Part shown: piece after piece, positions 43,854-53,023 of the stretch
How positions within the stretch are numbered: the stretch's first letter is position 1
Layout: the number at the start of each line of letters is the position of its first letter
Notes under the pieces: generated by a model
What the model saw: only the letters and a program-made list of their open reading frames with translations
What the model was told of the DNA's origin: nothing
Databases searched by the model: none
Program-made: the position numbers and the translations under genes
Assembly: GCA_002261155.1 (NCBI GenBank)
Contig: NKXN01000074.1
Location: forward strand, 20,518 to 84,517
DNA: 64,000 nt
Direction of reading: 5' to 3'
From: Bacillaceae bacterium SAS-127
Lineage (GTDB): Bacteria; Bacillota; Bacilli; Bacillales; Domibacillaceae

Positions 43854-44654
43854 TTAAGAAATTTTTTGTAACTTCGTTTGTTTCACTTGCTTTTTTTGGA
43901 AAGACGTGAAGTAAGCCATCCCAACAAATACAGCTCCTCCAACAACATTTCCTAAAAATGCCGGAACAACATTTCCTAAAAACTCGATCCATGTTACATG
44001 TCCCGAAAAGATCGCAGCTGGAATAACAAACATATTGGCAACAACGTGCTGGAATCCAATCGCAACAAACGCCATGACTGGGAACCAAATACCCAAAATT
44101 TTTCCAGTAAAATCATTTGCTCCGTAAGCTAGCCAAACGGCTAGACAGACAAGCCAGTTACAACCAATTGCAGAAATAAACGTTTGCATAAAAGAATCAG
44201 CAACTTTTGCTTCAGCAATCGCTACCGTTTTATCTAAAAATGGTCCTGTTTCTGTTAAACCGACAACATGACCGAAAAAGTAAGCGACAAATAAAGCACC
44301 AATTAGGTTCGCTAACGTCACCCAAAACCAGTTACGAGCTAAATCTGCTACTGTAATTTTTCGAGCATAAAGTGCCATAGGTACAGACATCATGTTTCCA
44401 GTAATTAATTCTGCACCAGCGAGAATAACTAAAATGAGACCTAATGGGAAGACAGCTGCTCCTAAAAATCCAGCAAAGCTTCCCCACTCTGGTGGCATAC
44501 TTCCTATCACTCGAATATCAAGTAAAAATCCTAACGCAATGAAAGCGCCGCCTAAAAATCCAAGTATAAGCATCGTTGTTATCGGTAATTTTGCCTTCCC
44601 AACACCTGCTTCAATGGCTATTTCTGTAATTTTATCTGGTTTATTAAAAGCCAT
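43854..44654 (-). CDS. Formate/nitrite channel (FocA/NirC family)
   Basis: 266 residues with six membrane helices. FNT signatures are LAGAELITGNMMSVPMAL in TM3 and GCNWLVCLAVWLAYG in TM5, with the central His region GFQHVVANMFVIP. It exchanges formate (or nitrite) across the membrane. It follows moaA and fdhD on the same strand and faces the formate dehydrogenase genes, as with YrhG beside YrhE in B. subtilis, so formate is the likely substrate. Confidence 0.92.
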   Translation of the reverse strand: MAFNKPDKITEIAIEAGVGKAKLPITTMLILGFLGGAFIALGFLLDIRVIGSMPPEWGSFAGFLGAAVFPLGLILVILAGAELITGNMMSVPMALYARKITVADLARNWFWVTLANLIGALFVAYFFGHVVGLTETGPFLDKTVAIAEAKVADSFMQTFISAIGCNWLVCLAVWLAYGANDFTGKILGIWFPVMAFVAIGFQHVVANMFVIPAAIFSGHVTWIEFLGNVVPAFLGNVVGGAVFVGMAYFTSFQKKQVKQTKLQKIS

Positions 44655-44700
44655 GACTACATTCCTCCAATGTACCTCTTGTTATCAAATTTTCTTCTTT

Positions 44701-45717
44701 CTATCCACCAATATGAGACATTTCTACTTTCGTATTTGTCCGTGGGCGGGTCTGATTGGTCCGCTCATCAGAATAGCGGTCGCCTCGATGACTCCAAACG
44801 TTTTCGACGATTTCGGCAATAGCGTCATCACTTTGTCCCGAACGGAGCAGTTTTCGAAGGTCGGTTCCAGCTGTAGCAAATAAACAAGTATACAGTTTTC
44901 CTTCAGCAGAAATCCGCGCTCTCGTACAAGTGGAACAAAATGAATCGGTCACCGATGAGATGATCCCAATTTCTTGATCGCTATCGATGTAGCGATAACG
45001 AGTCGCTACTTCTCCACTGTAATTCGGTGCCATCGGTTCGATGGGCGAAAATTGATTCACTTGATTCAATATGTCTTGCTTAGACGTCACATCATCTAAA
45101 CGCCATCCATTCGAATTACCTACATCCATGTACTCAATAAAGCGAAGCGTATGCTTTTCCTCTTTAAAAAAGCGAGCCATCGGAATAATATCTTGGTCGT
45201 TTTTTCCTTTTTGTACGACCATATTCACTTTAACTTTCATACCTACGTTTGCTGCTTTTTCAATGCCTTCTAACACGCTCTTTACTTTTCCCCTGTTGCC
45301 ATTCATCGCTAAAAAACGTTCTTCGTTCAATGAATCCAAACTAACAGATACACGTGATAAACCCGCTTTCGCTAAGGCTTCCGCATGCTTTTTCAACAGC
45401 GCCCCATTCGTTGTTAAAGCGATGTCCTCTACTCCGTCGATTTGATCGATCCGTTCAATTAGTTCTGGCAGATTCCTTCTTAATAGCGGCTCTCCACCAG
45501 TAATTCGTATCTTTTTCACACCAAAAGAAACAAATATTTTTACTAACCTTTCCATTTCATCAAATGATAAAATTTTATCCGAAGGTAAAAAAGAATAATC
45601 GCTTCCAAAAATCTCTTCAGGCATACAGTATCGACAGCGGAAATTACAACGGTCAGTAACTGATAGGCGTAAATCTCTTAAAGGGCGACGTAGCTTGTCC
45701 CGTACTTCTGTATTCAT
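44701..45717 (-). CDS. moaA: GTP 3',8-cyclase MoaA
   Basis: 338 residues. Radical-SAM cluster motif CNFRCRYC near residue 25, GGEPLL and the SAM-binding strand motifs, a second 4Fe-4S site in [20 protein letters not shown], and the C-terminal Gly-Gly (MSHIGG) essential for activity. It rearranges GTP to 3',8-cyclo-GTP for MoaC. ATG 45717 has GAGGTG six bases upstream; the frame extends to 45753 without a ribosome site. Confidence 0.95.
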   Translation of the reverse strand: MNTEVRDKLRRPLRDLRLSVTDRCNFRCRYCMPEEIFGSDYSFLPSDKILSFDEMERLVKIFVSFGVKKIRITGGEPLLRRNLPELIERIDQIDGVEDIALTTNGALLKKHAEALAKAGLSRVSVSLDSLNEERFLAMNGNRGKVKSVLEGIEKAANVGMKVKVNMVVQKGKNDQDIIPMARFFKEEKHTLRFIEYMDVGNSNGWRLDDVTSKQDILNQVNQFSPIEPMAPNYSGEVATRYRYIDSDQEIGIISSVTDSFCSTCTRARISAEGKLYTCLFATAGTDLRKLLRSGQSDDAIAEIVENVWSHRGDRYSDERTNQTRPRTNTKVEMSHIGG

Positions 45718-45771
45718 CTTCTTCACCTCTTTTCTTAAATTAGTGGTTTTCATCGTTAGCTATCTTTCAAA

Positions 45772-46569
45772 TTATGAGTTCAGTTTAATTCGTTCAGGAC
45801 AAGTGTAAATATTTAGCGATTGCTGACGAATGAACCCAACAGTTGTTATACCTAATTGTTCAGCTAGTTGTAAAGCTAATTCTGTCGGAGCCGACTTCGA
45901 AAGTACGATTTCGCATCCGATTTTTGCCACTTTCAACAAGATTTCTGATGAAATTCTCCCACTAAAAACTAATACTTTATCCCCTATGGAGATGTCATTT
46001 CTTAAGCAGTATCCGTATATTTTATCAAGCGCATTATGCCTCCCGATATCCATTCTGCTCAAGATTGTCCCATTCATATCACATAGAGAAGCATTGTGAA
46101 CCCCGCCCGTTTGTTGAAACGTGACGGCCGAGTTTTGCATGTCATTCATTAGGCGAAAACAATCTTCTGGCGTAATTTGTACACGGACTTGATCCATCTT
46201 TTTTGCCGTTAAGGCGTCGTTAACAAATACAAAGCCTTGCCTGCTCATCCCACAGCATGAAGTAATATATCGCTTATTTTGAAACTTTTGATAGTAAGGG
46301 TTTACTTTCTTTGTTTTCACGTGAACAAAGCCGTCTTTTTCTTGAATCGATATATCTTCAATGTCTTCAAATTTGCGAATAATATTTTCAGAAGCAAGAT
46401 ACCCAATCACCATATCTTCAATATGCTCGGGGGTACAAACCATTGTGACAAATTCCTCTTGGTTAATTTTCACCGTAACTGGGTACTCTGTCACAATCAC
46501 ATCTTTTACCGTTTCTACTTGACCATTGTCTACACGAATAATCTCTCTCTTTACTTCCGCTTCCCTCAT
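45772..46569 (-). CDS. fdhD: Formate dehydrogenase accessory sulfurtransferase FdhD
   Basis: 265 residues. FdhD pattern: EHIEDMVIGYLASENII, the Cys pair TSCCGMSRQGFV (about 120), TGGVHNASLCD, DIGRHNALDKIYG and SGRISSEILLKVAKIG. It transfers sulfur from a cysteine desulfurase to the bis-MGD of formate dehydrogenase. GGAGG lies inside the end of the DUF2294 gene, which it overlaps by four bases (ATGA). Confidence 0.94.
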   Translation of the reverse strand: MREAEVKREIIRVDNGQVETVKDVIVTEYPVTVKINQEEFVTMVCTPEHIEDMVIGYLASENIIRKFEDIEDISIQEKDGFVHVKTKKVNPYYQKFQNKRYITSCCGMSRQGFVFVNDALTAKKMDQVRVQITPEDCFRLMNDMQNSAVTFQQTGGVHNASLCDMNGTILSRMDIGRHNALDKIYGYCLRNDISIGDKVLVFSGRISSEILLKVAKIGCEIVLSKSAPTELALQLAEQLGITTVGFIRQQSLNIYTCPERIKLNS

Positions 46570-46925
46570 CTTTGACCTCCTAAATCTATATTTTTATCAA
46601 AAATAAACACGGAAACTGCCATATCTTCTTCGATCTTGATATCGGAAAATAAATGGACTAATTTTGCACCCATTAATTCTTCCATACCATCAGGAGTCGC
46701 TTTCGAATAGACTTCTTGAATCATTCTCGTTCTAGCTGCATGAACCATCGCAACCCCATCTGGCGTACTTGCAATAAATTTCTCTGTCGGTGTCAAGTTT
46801 CCATAAAGTGTAGAAACAGCCATCTTTTCAACGAATATAGTATGAATCCGTTCCGGCCCTTTCCCGAACAAATCTTTACGAAGTTTACGAATGATGTCAT
46901 TAAATTCATGAACTTTTTTAGACAT
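46566..46925 (-). CDS. DUF2294 family protein
   Basis: 119 residues matching the DUF2294 pattern: IIRKLRKDLFGKGPERIHTIF, STLYGNLTPTEKFIA and HAARTRMIQEVY. Function is unknown; the family often sits with formate dehydrogenase genes in Bacilli. ATG 46925 has GGGAG nine bases upstream and is preferred over 46934. First gene of the DUF2294-fdhD-moaA-FNT unit. Confidence 0.83.
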   Translation of the reverse strand: MSKKVHEFNDIIRKLRKDLFGKGPERIHTIFVEKMAVSTLYGNLTPTEKFIASTPDGVAMVHAARTRMIQEVYSKATPDGMEELMGAKLVHLFSDIKIEEDMAVSVFIFDKNIDLGGQR

Positions 46926-47040
46926 AATAGGCATTCTCCCATCATAAAAAAATACTTATTAATATTTTTGATAAAGCGATTTCACCCTTACAATTTGTTA
47001 ATGATAAATCAACTTTGCCAAAATTTAAAGGAGAAGTTTG

Positions 47041-47055
47041 TGATAATTATTCTCA
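47041..47055. promoter_or_regulatory. Fur-family-like box between fdhA and fdhD units
   Basis: TGATAAT-T-ATTCTCA matches the 7-1-7 Fur/PerR-type dyad TGATAAT-N-ATTATCA at 13 of 14 positions. It lies 24 bases upstream of the fdhA -35. Confidence 0.45.
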
Positions 47056-47078
47056 AGATAGAAGTTTTATAGTTTATA

Positions 47079-47107
47079 TTGTTTATTTTTTGGGAAAGAG
47101 CTATAAT
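47079..47107 (+). promoter_or_regulatory. Promoter of the fdhA leader
   Basis: TTGTTT (47079-47084) and TATAAT (47102-47107), spacer 17. It predicts a leader of about 185 bases before fdhA. Confidence 0.7.
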
Positions 47108-47209
47108 AAGCGATGGTGCAGATGGATCCGGAATATTTTCTAATGTTTTAGGTCTATCGAATTATTAAATACAAACTGGATTGGTCTTTTAGTAAGATCT
47201 GCTAAGAAG

Positions 47210-47275
47210 CTTATCCACCATGAATTTTTTACATGTTTAGTCAACATGTCAATTCGTGGTGGATTTTTTTGTGTG
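47210..47275 (+). terminator. Leader terminator/attenuator upstream of fdhA
   Basis: TCCACCATGAATT and AATTCGTGGTGGA form a 13-base stem (one G-T), enclosing an inner ACATGT/ACATGT pair, followed by TTTTTTTG. No gene ends upstream on this strand, so it is either an attenuator of fdhA or the end of a small RNA starting near 47114. Confidence 0.75.
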
Positions 47276-47297
47276 TTTAAAAGGGAGGTACACAAAG

Positions 47298-50225
47298 ATG
47301 ACTGAAATTAAAATCAATGGAAAAGAGTACTCAGCGAAACAAGGGCAAACAATTCTAGAAGTTATTAACCAAAATGAAATCGCCCACCCACAAGTTTGTT
47401 ACGTTCCAGAAGTAGATCCACTTCAAACATGTGACACTTGTATTGTCGAAATCGATGGAAAGTTAGTTCGTTCTTGTTCAACAAAAGCGGAAAAAGGTAT
47501 GAACATTCAACTAGCTTCCCCTAAAGCGAAAGAAGCGCAAACGGAAGCAATGGACCGCTTATTAGAAAATCACTTACTTTACTGTACAGTGTGTGACAAC
47601 AACAACGGGAACTGTACGTTGCATAATACGGTAGAAATGATGGGCATTGAACATCAAAAGTACCCGTATGAACCGAAAGTAGATCCAACAGAAGTCGACA
47701 TGTCTCACCCGTTCTACCGTTACGATCCGAACCAATGTATCGCTTGTGGTCAATGTGTAGAAGTATGTCAAAACTTACAAGTCAATGAAACATTATCACT
47801 TGATTGGGAAGCTGAACGCCCACGTGTTGTTTGGGATGAAGGCGTTGCCATCAATGATTCTTCTTGTGTCGGCTGTGGTCAATGTGTCACTGTTTGTCCA
47901 TGTAATGCCTTAATGGAAAAATCTATGTTAGGCGAAGCTGGATTTATGACAGGCCTAAAACAAGATATGCTTGACCCAATGATCGACCTAATTAAAGACG
48001 TAGAACCAGGCTACAGCGGGATTATGGCTGTATCAGAAGTAGAAGCAGCCATGCGTGATAAGCGTACGAAGAAAACAAAAACCGTTTGTACGTTCTGTGG
48101 TGTCGGATGTTCATTTGAAGTTTGGACGAAAGATCGTAAAATCTTGAAAGTTCAACCATCTAAAGGACCAGTGAACGCAATCTCTACTTGCGTAAAAGGA
48201 AAATTTGGTTGGGACTTCGTCAATTCAAAAGAGCGCTTAACGAAACCGTTAATTCGTAAAGATGGTGCATTCGTTGAATCTTCTTGGGATGAAGCACTTG
48301 ACTTAATCGCATCTAAATTAGGGGCGATTCAAAAAGAATTCGGTTCAGGATCAACAGGTTTCATTTCTTCTTCTAAAATCACAAATGAAGAAAACTACTT
48401 AATTCAAAAAATGGCACGACAAATTTTTGAAACGAATGACGTTGATAACTGTTCACGTTATTGTCAATCTCCTGCAACGGACGGTCTATTCCGTACAGTT
48501 GGTATGGGTGGAGATGCTGGAACGATCAAAGACATCGCTAAATCAGGTCTTGTTATTATTGTCGGAGCTAACCCAGCGGAAGGACATCCTGTATTAGCTA
48601 CTCGTGTAAAACGCGCGCATAAATTACATGGTCAAAAACTAATTGTGGCAGATATTCGTAAGCATGAAATGGCTGAGAGATCTGATATCTTTATGCGACC
48701 GAAGCAAGGAACAGACCAAGTTTGGTTAATGGCTGTAACGAAATATATGATTGACCAAGGTTGGCATGATGAGAAGTTCATTTTAGAAAACGTCAACTTC
48801 TATGAAGATTTCAAAGATGTACTTCACAAATACACATTAGAGTATGCTGAAGAACAAACAGGTATTTCTAAAGAAACATTAATTGAAGTAGCGAAAATGA
48901 TTCGTGATGCAGATGGTACTTGTATCCTTTGGGGAATGGGTGTCACTCAAAACACTGGTGGTTCTGATACATCCGCTGCGATTTCTAACTTATTGTTAGC
49001 AACAGGAAACTACCGTCGTCCGGGCGCTGGTGCTTACCCGCTTCGTGGTCATAATAACGTACAAGGTGCTTGTGACATGGGTACTTTACCAAACCTACTT
49101 CCTGGTTACCAAAGTGTGACCAATGATGAAGCACGCGCGAAGTTTGAAAAAGCTTACGGTGTAAAAATCAAACCAGAACCAGGTTTAAATAATATTCAAA
49201 TGCTTCAAGCGGTTGAAGAAGGCAAAATGAAAGCGATGTACGTTGTCGGAGAAGATATGGCTTTAGTCGACTGTAACGCCAACCACGTACATGATGTGTT
49301 ATCTCAACTTGATTTCTTAGTCGTTCAAGATATTTTCCTTTCTAGAACAGCTCAATATGCCGATGTTGTGTTACCTGGTGCTCCTTCTCTTGAAAAGGAT
49401 GGAACATTTACAAATACAGAACGTCGTGTTCAGAGATTATATGAAGTATTACCACCACTTGAAGACGCAAAACCAGACTGGAGAATCCTTCAAGATGTGG
49501 CGAACCGTTTTGGTGCCAATTGGAATTACAGCCACCCAAGTGAAATTTACGCAGAAATGGCTAGCCTTTCTCCTATTTTTGGCGAAGCAAACTATGAAGT
49601 ACTTGAAGGCTGGAATAGCTTCTTCTGGGGTAGCCTTGAAGGGAAGAGCACACCACTTTTATATGTAGATGGCTTTAACTTCCCAGATAAAAAAGCTCGT
49701 TTCGCGTTATACGATTGGGTAGAGCCAGTGGAATTCCCTGAAGAATATGATTGTCATATTAACAACGGTCGTGTACTTGAGCACTTCCATGAAGGAAACC
49801 TGACGAATAAATCAGAAGGTATCCAATCCAAAGTACCAGAAATTTACGTGGAAGTATCACCAGAGTTAGCGAAAGAACGCGGAATCAAAGATGGCTCTCT
49901 CGTTCGCTTAATCTCTCCATACGGTGCGTTAAAATTAAATGCACTAGTAACGGATCGCGTGCAAAAGAACGAGCTATTCTTACCGATGAACTCTGTAAGC
50001 AAAGACTCAGCGATTAACTTCTTAACAGGTCCAGCTGTTGACCGTTGTACATTTACGCCTGCTTATAAACAAACGAAAGTACGTGTAGAAGTATTAAAAG
50101 CCGATGGTGGAAAAGCACCATTACCAAAAACAAATCCACGTTACAAAAAACGTCACCCGCAAAATGGTGTCGAAGCAGAACGTAAATGGAAGCGTCCAGG
50201 CTACGTTCACTTAACAACGAAATAA
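47298..50225 (+). CDS. fdhA: Formate dehydrogenase alpha subunit, NAD-type domain layout
   Basis: 975 residues. In order: a 2Fe-2S ferredoxin domain (about 1-80, CYVPEVDPLQTCDTC), a His/Cys cluster segment (LLYCTVCDNNNGNCTLH), two 4Fe-4S sites (CIACGQCVEVC, CVGCGQCVTVCPC), the molybdopterin Fe4S4 domain (TVCTFCGVGC), the bis-MGD catalytic domain with Cys in NCSRYCQSPATDG, and a dinucleotide-binding C-terminus. The active residue is a cysteine codon, so this is not a selenoprotein. It resembles B. subtilis YjgC/YrhE. GGGAGG ten bases before ATG 47298 fixes the start. DUF1641 and an Mrp-type ATPase follow on the same strand. Confidence 0.94.
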   Translation: MTEIKINGKEYSAKQGQTILEVINQNEIAHPQVCYVPEVDPLQTCDTCIVEIDGKLVRSCSTKAEKGMNIQLASPKAKEAQTEAMDRLLENHLLYCTVCDNNNGNCTLHNTVEMMGIEHQKYPYEPKVDPTEVDMSHPFYRYDPNQCIACGQCVEVCQNLQVNETLSLDWEAERPRVVWDEGVAINDSSCVGCGQCVTVCPCNALMEKSMLGEAGFMTGLKQDMLDPMIDLIKDVEPGYSGIMAVSEVEAAMRDKRTKKTKTVCTFCGVGCSFEVWTKDRKILKVQPSKGPVNAISTCVKGKFGWDFVNSKERLTKPLIRKDGAFVESSWDEALDLIASKLGAIQKEFGSGSTGFISSSKITNEENYLIQKMARQIFETNDVDNCSRYCQSPATDGLFRTVGMGGDAGTIKDIAKSGLVIIVGANPAEGHPVLATRVKRAHKLHGQKLIVADIRKHEMAERSDIFMRPKQGTDQVWLMAVTKYMIDQGWHDEKFILENVNFYEDFKDVLHKYTLEYAEEQTGISKETLIEVAKMIRDADGTCILWGMGVTQNTGGSDTSAAISNLLLATGNYRRPGAGAYPLRGHNNVQGACDMGTLPNLLPGYQSVTNDEARAKFEKAYGVKIKPEPGLNNIQMLQAVEEGKMKAMYVVGEDMALVDCNANHVHDVLSQLDFLVVQDIFLSRTAQYADVVLPGAPSLEKDGTFTNTERRVQRLYEVLPPLEDAKPDWRILQDVANRFGANWNYSHPSEIYAEMASLSPIFGEANYEVLEGWNSFFWGSLEGKSTPLLYVDGFNFPDKKARFALYDWVEPVEFPEEYDCHINNGRVLEHFHEGNLTNKSEGIQSKVPEIYVEVSPELAKERGIKDGSLVRLISPYGALKLNALVTDRVQKNELFLPMNSVSKDSAINFLTGPAVDRCTFTPAYKQTKVRVEVLKADGGKAPLPKTNPRYKKRHPQNGVEAERKWKRPGYVHLTTK

Positions 50226-50242
50226 TGGAAGGAGTGTAATCG

Positions 50243-50719
50243 ATGGCAGCACCTATTACAACGATTCAAAAACAACAACTAACAGAAGAACAAATGAAAG
50301 AACAAAAACTAGAAGATTTAAAAGCGCTCCTTTCAGAAAATGAAGAAGCGTTGAATCAAATCTTTTCGATTGTCGGAGAACTAAATAAAGTAGGAGCACT
50401 TGAAGCAGCGACTAAGCTGCTTCAAGCGAAAGAAGAAGTAGCAGGCATTGTTCTGCATCAAGTCTCTCGTGAACCAGTAACGAATTTAATCAATCATTTT
50501 ATGGGTGTCGCAGGTGTAATGACTGCTATGGACCCTGAAATGACGAAAAAACTCGTGAGCAGTTTGAATTCGGGAATCGATGAAGCGAAACAGATCAAGA
50601 ACGATGAAAAAGTCGGCGTGTTCGACTTAATGAAAGTATTGAAAGACCCAGACGTAAACCGTGCAGTGAACTTCGGTGTTCACTTCTTGAAAGGTCTAGG
50701 CAAAGGATTGAAAGAATAG
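50243..50719 (+). CDS. DUF1641 formate-dehydrogenase partner
   Basis: 158 residues, helical. The DUF1641 pattern includes MGVAGVMTAMDPEMTKKLVSSLNSG and FDLMKVLKDPDVNRAVNFGVHFLKGLGK. It lies 17 bases after fdhA, as in B. subtilis yjgC-yjgD and yrhE-yrhD. Conserved linkage suggests a subunit or assembly factor for the dehydrogenase; the biochemical role is unknown. Confidence 0.87.
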   Translation: MAAPITTIQKQQLTEEQMKEQKLEDLKALLSENEEALNQIFSIVGELNKVGALEAATKLLQAKEEVAGIVLHQVSREPVTNLINHFMGVAGVMTAMDPEMTKKLVSSLNSGIDEAKQIKNDEKVGVFDLMKVLKDPDVNRAVNFGVHFLKGLGKGLKE

Positions 50720-50734
50720 GCAGGGATAAACACG

Positions 50735-51781
50735 ATGCTAACAAATGAGCAAGTATTACAAGCTCTGGAGAAAGTCAATGATCCAGAGCTTCATAAAAGT
50801 ATTGTTGAATTAAACATGGTAAGAAACATCCAAATCCAAGACGGTCACGTGCAACTAGAAGTTGTATTAACGATTCAAGGCTGTCCGCTCAAAGCGAAAA
50901 TCCAACAAGATATTGAGGATGCTCTTAGACATATCGGTGCTGTAAGTGTCTCTTTAACTTTTGGTGCGATGACTGATGAAGAACGTCAAGCGTTAACGAA
51001 ATCATTGAAAGCAGAAGCGGTAACGGAAACGGGCATGCCAAAAATGTTACGTCCAGATTCAGGCGTCAAATTTATTGCTGTAACGAGCGGTAAAGGCGGC
51101 GTTGGTAAATCAACCGTAACAATCAATTTAGCGGCTGCCCTTGCTCGCTTAGGAAAACGCGTAGGCATTTTAGATGCAGATATTTATGGATTTAGCATTC
51201 CAGCGATGATGCAAATTAAACAACAGCCAACGATGATTGATCAAACGGCGATTCCTTCTACTAGCCACGGCGTAAAAGTAATGTCGATGGGCTTTTACTC
51301 TAAGGATAACCAACCCGTCATGTGGCGTGGGCCGATGTTAAACAAATGGATTCGCAATTTCTTAGTCAATACGCATTGGGGAGAGTTGGATTACCTTCTC
51401 TTAGACCTTCCTCCAGGAACAGGTGATGTTGCGATTGACGTAGCCGCAATGATCCCTCATGCAAAAGAAATTATCGTCACGACCCCTCACAACGCTGCTT
51501 CTCATGTAGCATCGAGAGCAGGCGTGATGGCTAAACATACGAAACATCACATTATGGGTGTCGTCGAAAACATGGCGTACTACGAAGAAAACGGCGAAAG
51601 AAAATATTTATTTGGACAAGGTGGCGGTGATACGCTAGCTGAACAGCTACAAACAGCCGTCATTGCCCAAGTACCATTCGCTCAACCAGAAGAAAACACC
51701 GGCACTTCTGTATATGATGAAGAATCAATCGTCGGTGAAGCCTTTACTAGCTTAGCAGAAGATATTATTCATTATCATTAA
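50735..51781 (+). CDS. Mrp/NBP35-type P-loop ATPase (SalA-like)
   Basis: 348 residues. N-terminal MIP18/DUF59 domain (VLQALEKVNDPELHKSIVELNMV), then the deviant Walker A SGKGGVGKSTVTINLAAAL (about 113), DADIYGFSIP and LLDLPPGTGD. The CxxC that Mrp Fe-S carriers have before FGxGGG is absent (YYEENGERKYLFGQGGG), as in B. subtilis SalA, so it is not a classical cluster carrier. Its position behind the formate dehydrogenase suggests a maturation role, but SalA-type proteins also act as regulators. Confidence 0.87.
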   Translation: MLTNEQVLQALEKVNDPELHKSIVELNMVRNIQIQDGHVQLEVVLTIQGCPLKAKIQQDIEDALRHIGAVSVSLTFGAMTDEERQALTKSLKAEAVTETGMPKMLRPDSGVKFIAVTSGKGGVGKSTVTINLAAALARLGKRVGILDADIYGFSIPAMMQIKQQPTMIDQTAIPSTSHGVKVMSMGFYSKDNQPVMWRGPMLNKWIRNFLVNTHWGELDYLLLDLPPGTGDVAIDVAAMIPHAKEIIVTTPHNAASHVASRAGVMAKHTKHHIMGVVENMAYYEENGERKYLFGQGGGDTLAEQLQTAVIAQVPFAQPEENTGTSVYDEESIVGEAFTSLAEDIIHYH

Positions 51782-51786
51782 TCACA

Positions 51787-51832
51787 AAAAAGGTATCCTA
51801 AACAAGTACAAAACTTGTTCGGATACCTTTTT
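51787..51832. terminator. Terminator after the fdhA-DUF1641-mrp unit
   Basis: AAAAAGGTATCC...GGATACCTTTTT with an inner ACAAG/CTTGT pair; symmetric, so it also serves the convergent gene at 51834. Confidence 0.92.
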
Positions 51833-51833
51833 C

Positions 51834-52118
51834 TTACGCCTGTTCCTTCAATACTTGCATAAAATAAAACCGATATGTATTCGCAACAAACGTCTCTAAC
51901 GAAAGCTGCACATTTAACTGGTATTTGCTAAAGATAAACGCAAAACGCTCCAGCCCCTTTTCACGAAGAAGCTCCCCCACTTCCGCTCCATGCTTTTTCG
52001 TTAACTCTTCAATGAGCGGCTCGACCATTGGCCAGCAAGCAACCTTCAACTGCTCCAACGCTTCCTCATCACCTTCTTGCTGATAACGTTCAATCCAATG
52101 CTTAATGTTTTCTTCCAT
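51834..52118 (-). CDS. Small helical protein, sigma-region-like
   Basis: 94 residues. The spacing of conserved-looking residues (GDEEALEQLKVACWPMVEPLIEEL, ERFAFIFSKYQLNVQLSLETFVANTYRF) recalls region 2 of short sigma-factor-like proteins or HTH_16 proteins. No DNA-binding region 4 is present. Function unknown. The ATG at 52118 is preceded by an AT-rich stretch with only a weak ribosome site. Confidence 0.5.
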   Translation of the reverse strand: MEENIKHWIERYQQEGDEEALEQLKVACWPMVEPLIEELTKKHGAEVGELLREKGLERFAFIFSKYQLNVQLSLETFVANTYRFYFMQVLKEQA

Positions 52119-52267
52119 TATATAATGACTCCAATCTATAAAAAATGATCAGTTTCTTCTATTATATATAGAAAGCTATACGGAAGGAAATTATTTGTTG
52201 TTAGCGAGTATAGCTTTGGTTGCTCCAAGTGCTAGAACTATAATAAAAAGGGTTGAATAAACCACTA

Positions 52268-52326
52268 TGAACTGAACTCTAAATAGTAGACACTAAAAAA
52301 AGTGGACTTATTCGGAATTCAGTTCA
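52268..52326. mobile_element. Palindromic mini-element, IS3-like ends
   Basis: TGAACTGAACTC and GAATTCAGTTCA are near-perfect inverted repeats (11/12) bounding 59 bases. The inside (TCTAAATAGTAGACAC, AAAAAAAGTGGACTT) looks like sequence next to IS3/IS150-group ends. No transposase and no clear target duplication is seen. Probably an internally deleted element. Confidence 0.5.
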
Positions 52327-52440
52327 ATAGCTAGAACGGCTCCTATCTATACTGTAAATGCTTTAACCTATCTAAATTCGAGAAGCTCGACGTTCTCTTC
52401 TCATTTTGACCCGCTCCTTAAGGTTAGTCCTTTTAGTGTA

Positions 52441-52531
52441 CTACCCCTTATAAGAGTTGTCTAACTCAGTGTAGCCTATCCATATGTATACTACGCCTTA
52501 TAAGAGTTGTTTAAATTAGTGTAGTCTATCC
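52441..52531. repeat. Two-copy tandem repeat
   Basis: CTACCCCTTATAAGAGTTGT at 52441 and CTACGCCTTATAAGAGTTGT at 52491 begin units of about 42 bases repeated at a 50-base period with five differences. Origin unknown. Confidence 0.75.
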
Positions 52532-52766
52532 AATAGCTGGTATACCCAAAATAAGTGATATCATAACAAAACTACTTATTACTAAAAAACACTAGCATTT
52601 ATACTAGAATATATCCAATTATTATGCCGAAAGTTATTGAAAATTCATGTCATGACGATGTATTTTCCAAGAACAAATCGGACACAAAATACATTGCGCT
52701 GGGACAGAGACACGAAAAACAGTTGGTTTTTCCTCAGAAGGTAAAGTGATTCTAAAGAAATTGTAA

Positions 52767-52949
52767 AAAGGCGGTAACGAAAGCATCATTTTGATAAACT
52801 TAGAGAACAAAGTGAAAACTCCTATCGAGGATTACGTGGACAACAATGACGATATAAAAGAAGTCGAATTATTCAGTTTTATAGATTCAATCCCAAGTTA
52901 TGTAGATGAACCATATAATTTATGGTTTTCAAAAATTCCTAAATCATAA
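52767..52949 (+). pseudogene. 3' fragment of an unknown gene
   Basis: A 60-codon open frame without ATG that reads like real protein: ESIILINLENKVKTPIEDYV, then KEVELFSFIDSIPSYVDEPY and ending FSKIPKS. No ribosome site lies upstream. It is probably the remaining C-terminus of a lost gene in this AT-rich island. The rest of 52119-53023 holds the mini-element, the tandem repeat and no other gene I can support. Confidence 0.45.
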
Positions 52950-53023
52950 GCACTTTTTTAGTAGATGATTGCGTTACTTAAACAGTAGCGTTAATTAATA
53001 ATTATAGAGGTGGAGGTATAAGA

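Noticed and set aside
45071..45445. A 124-codon frame antisense to moaA
   Set aside because: It mirrors the moaA codon pattern and has no ribosome site.
47114..47297. Molybdenum-cofactor riboswitch before fdhA
   Set aside because: The leader is AT-rich and lacks the GC-rich conserved core of the Moco motif; kept only as an undefined structured leader.
47298..50225. Selenocysteine formate dehydrogenase
   Set aside because: The catalytic position is an ordinary Cys codon in NCSRYCQSPA and there is no in-frame TGA.
52441..52531. Possible CRISPR-like repeats
   Set aside because: Only two imperfect units with an 8-base gap, no spacers and no cas genes.
52624..52749. A 41-codon plus-strand frame starting MPKVIENSCHDD
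   Set aside because: No ribosome site, low complexity of context and no recognised family; could be part of a repeated intergenic sequence.
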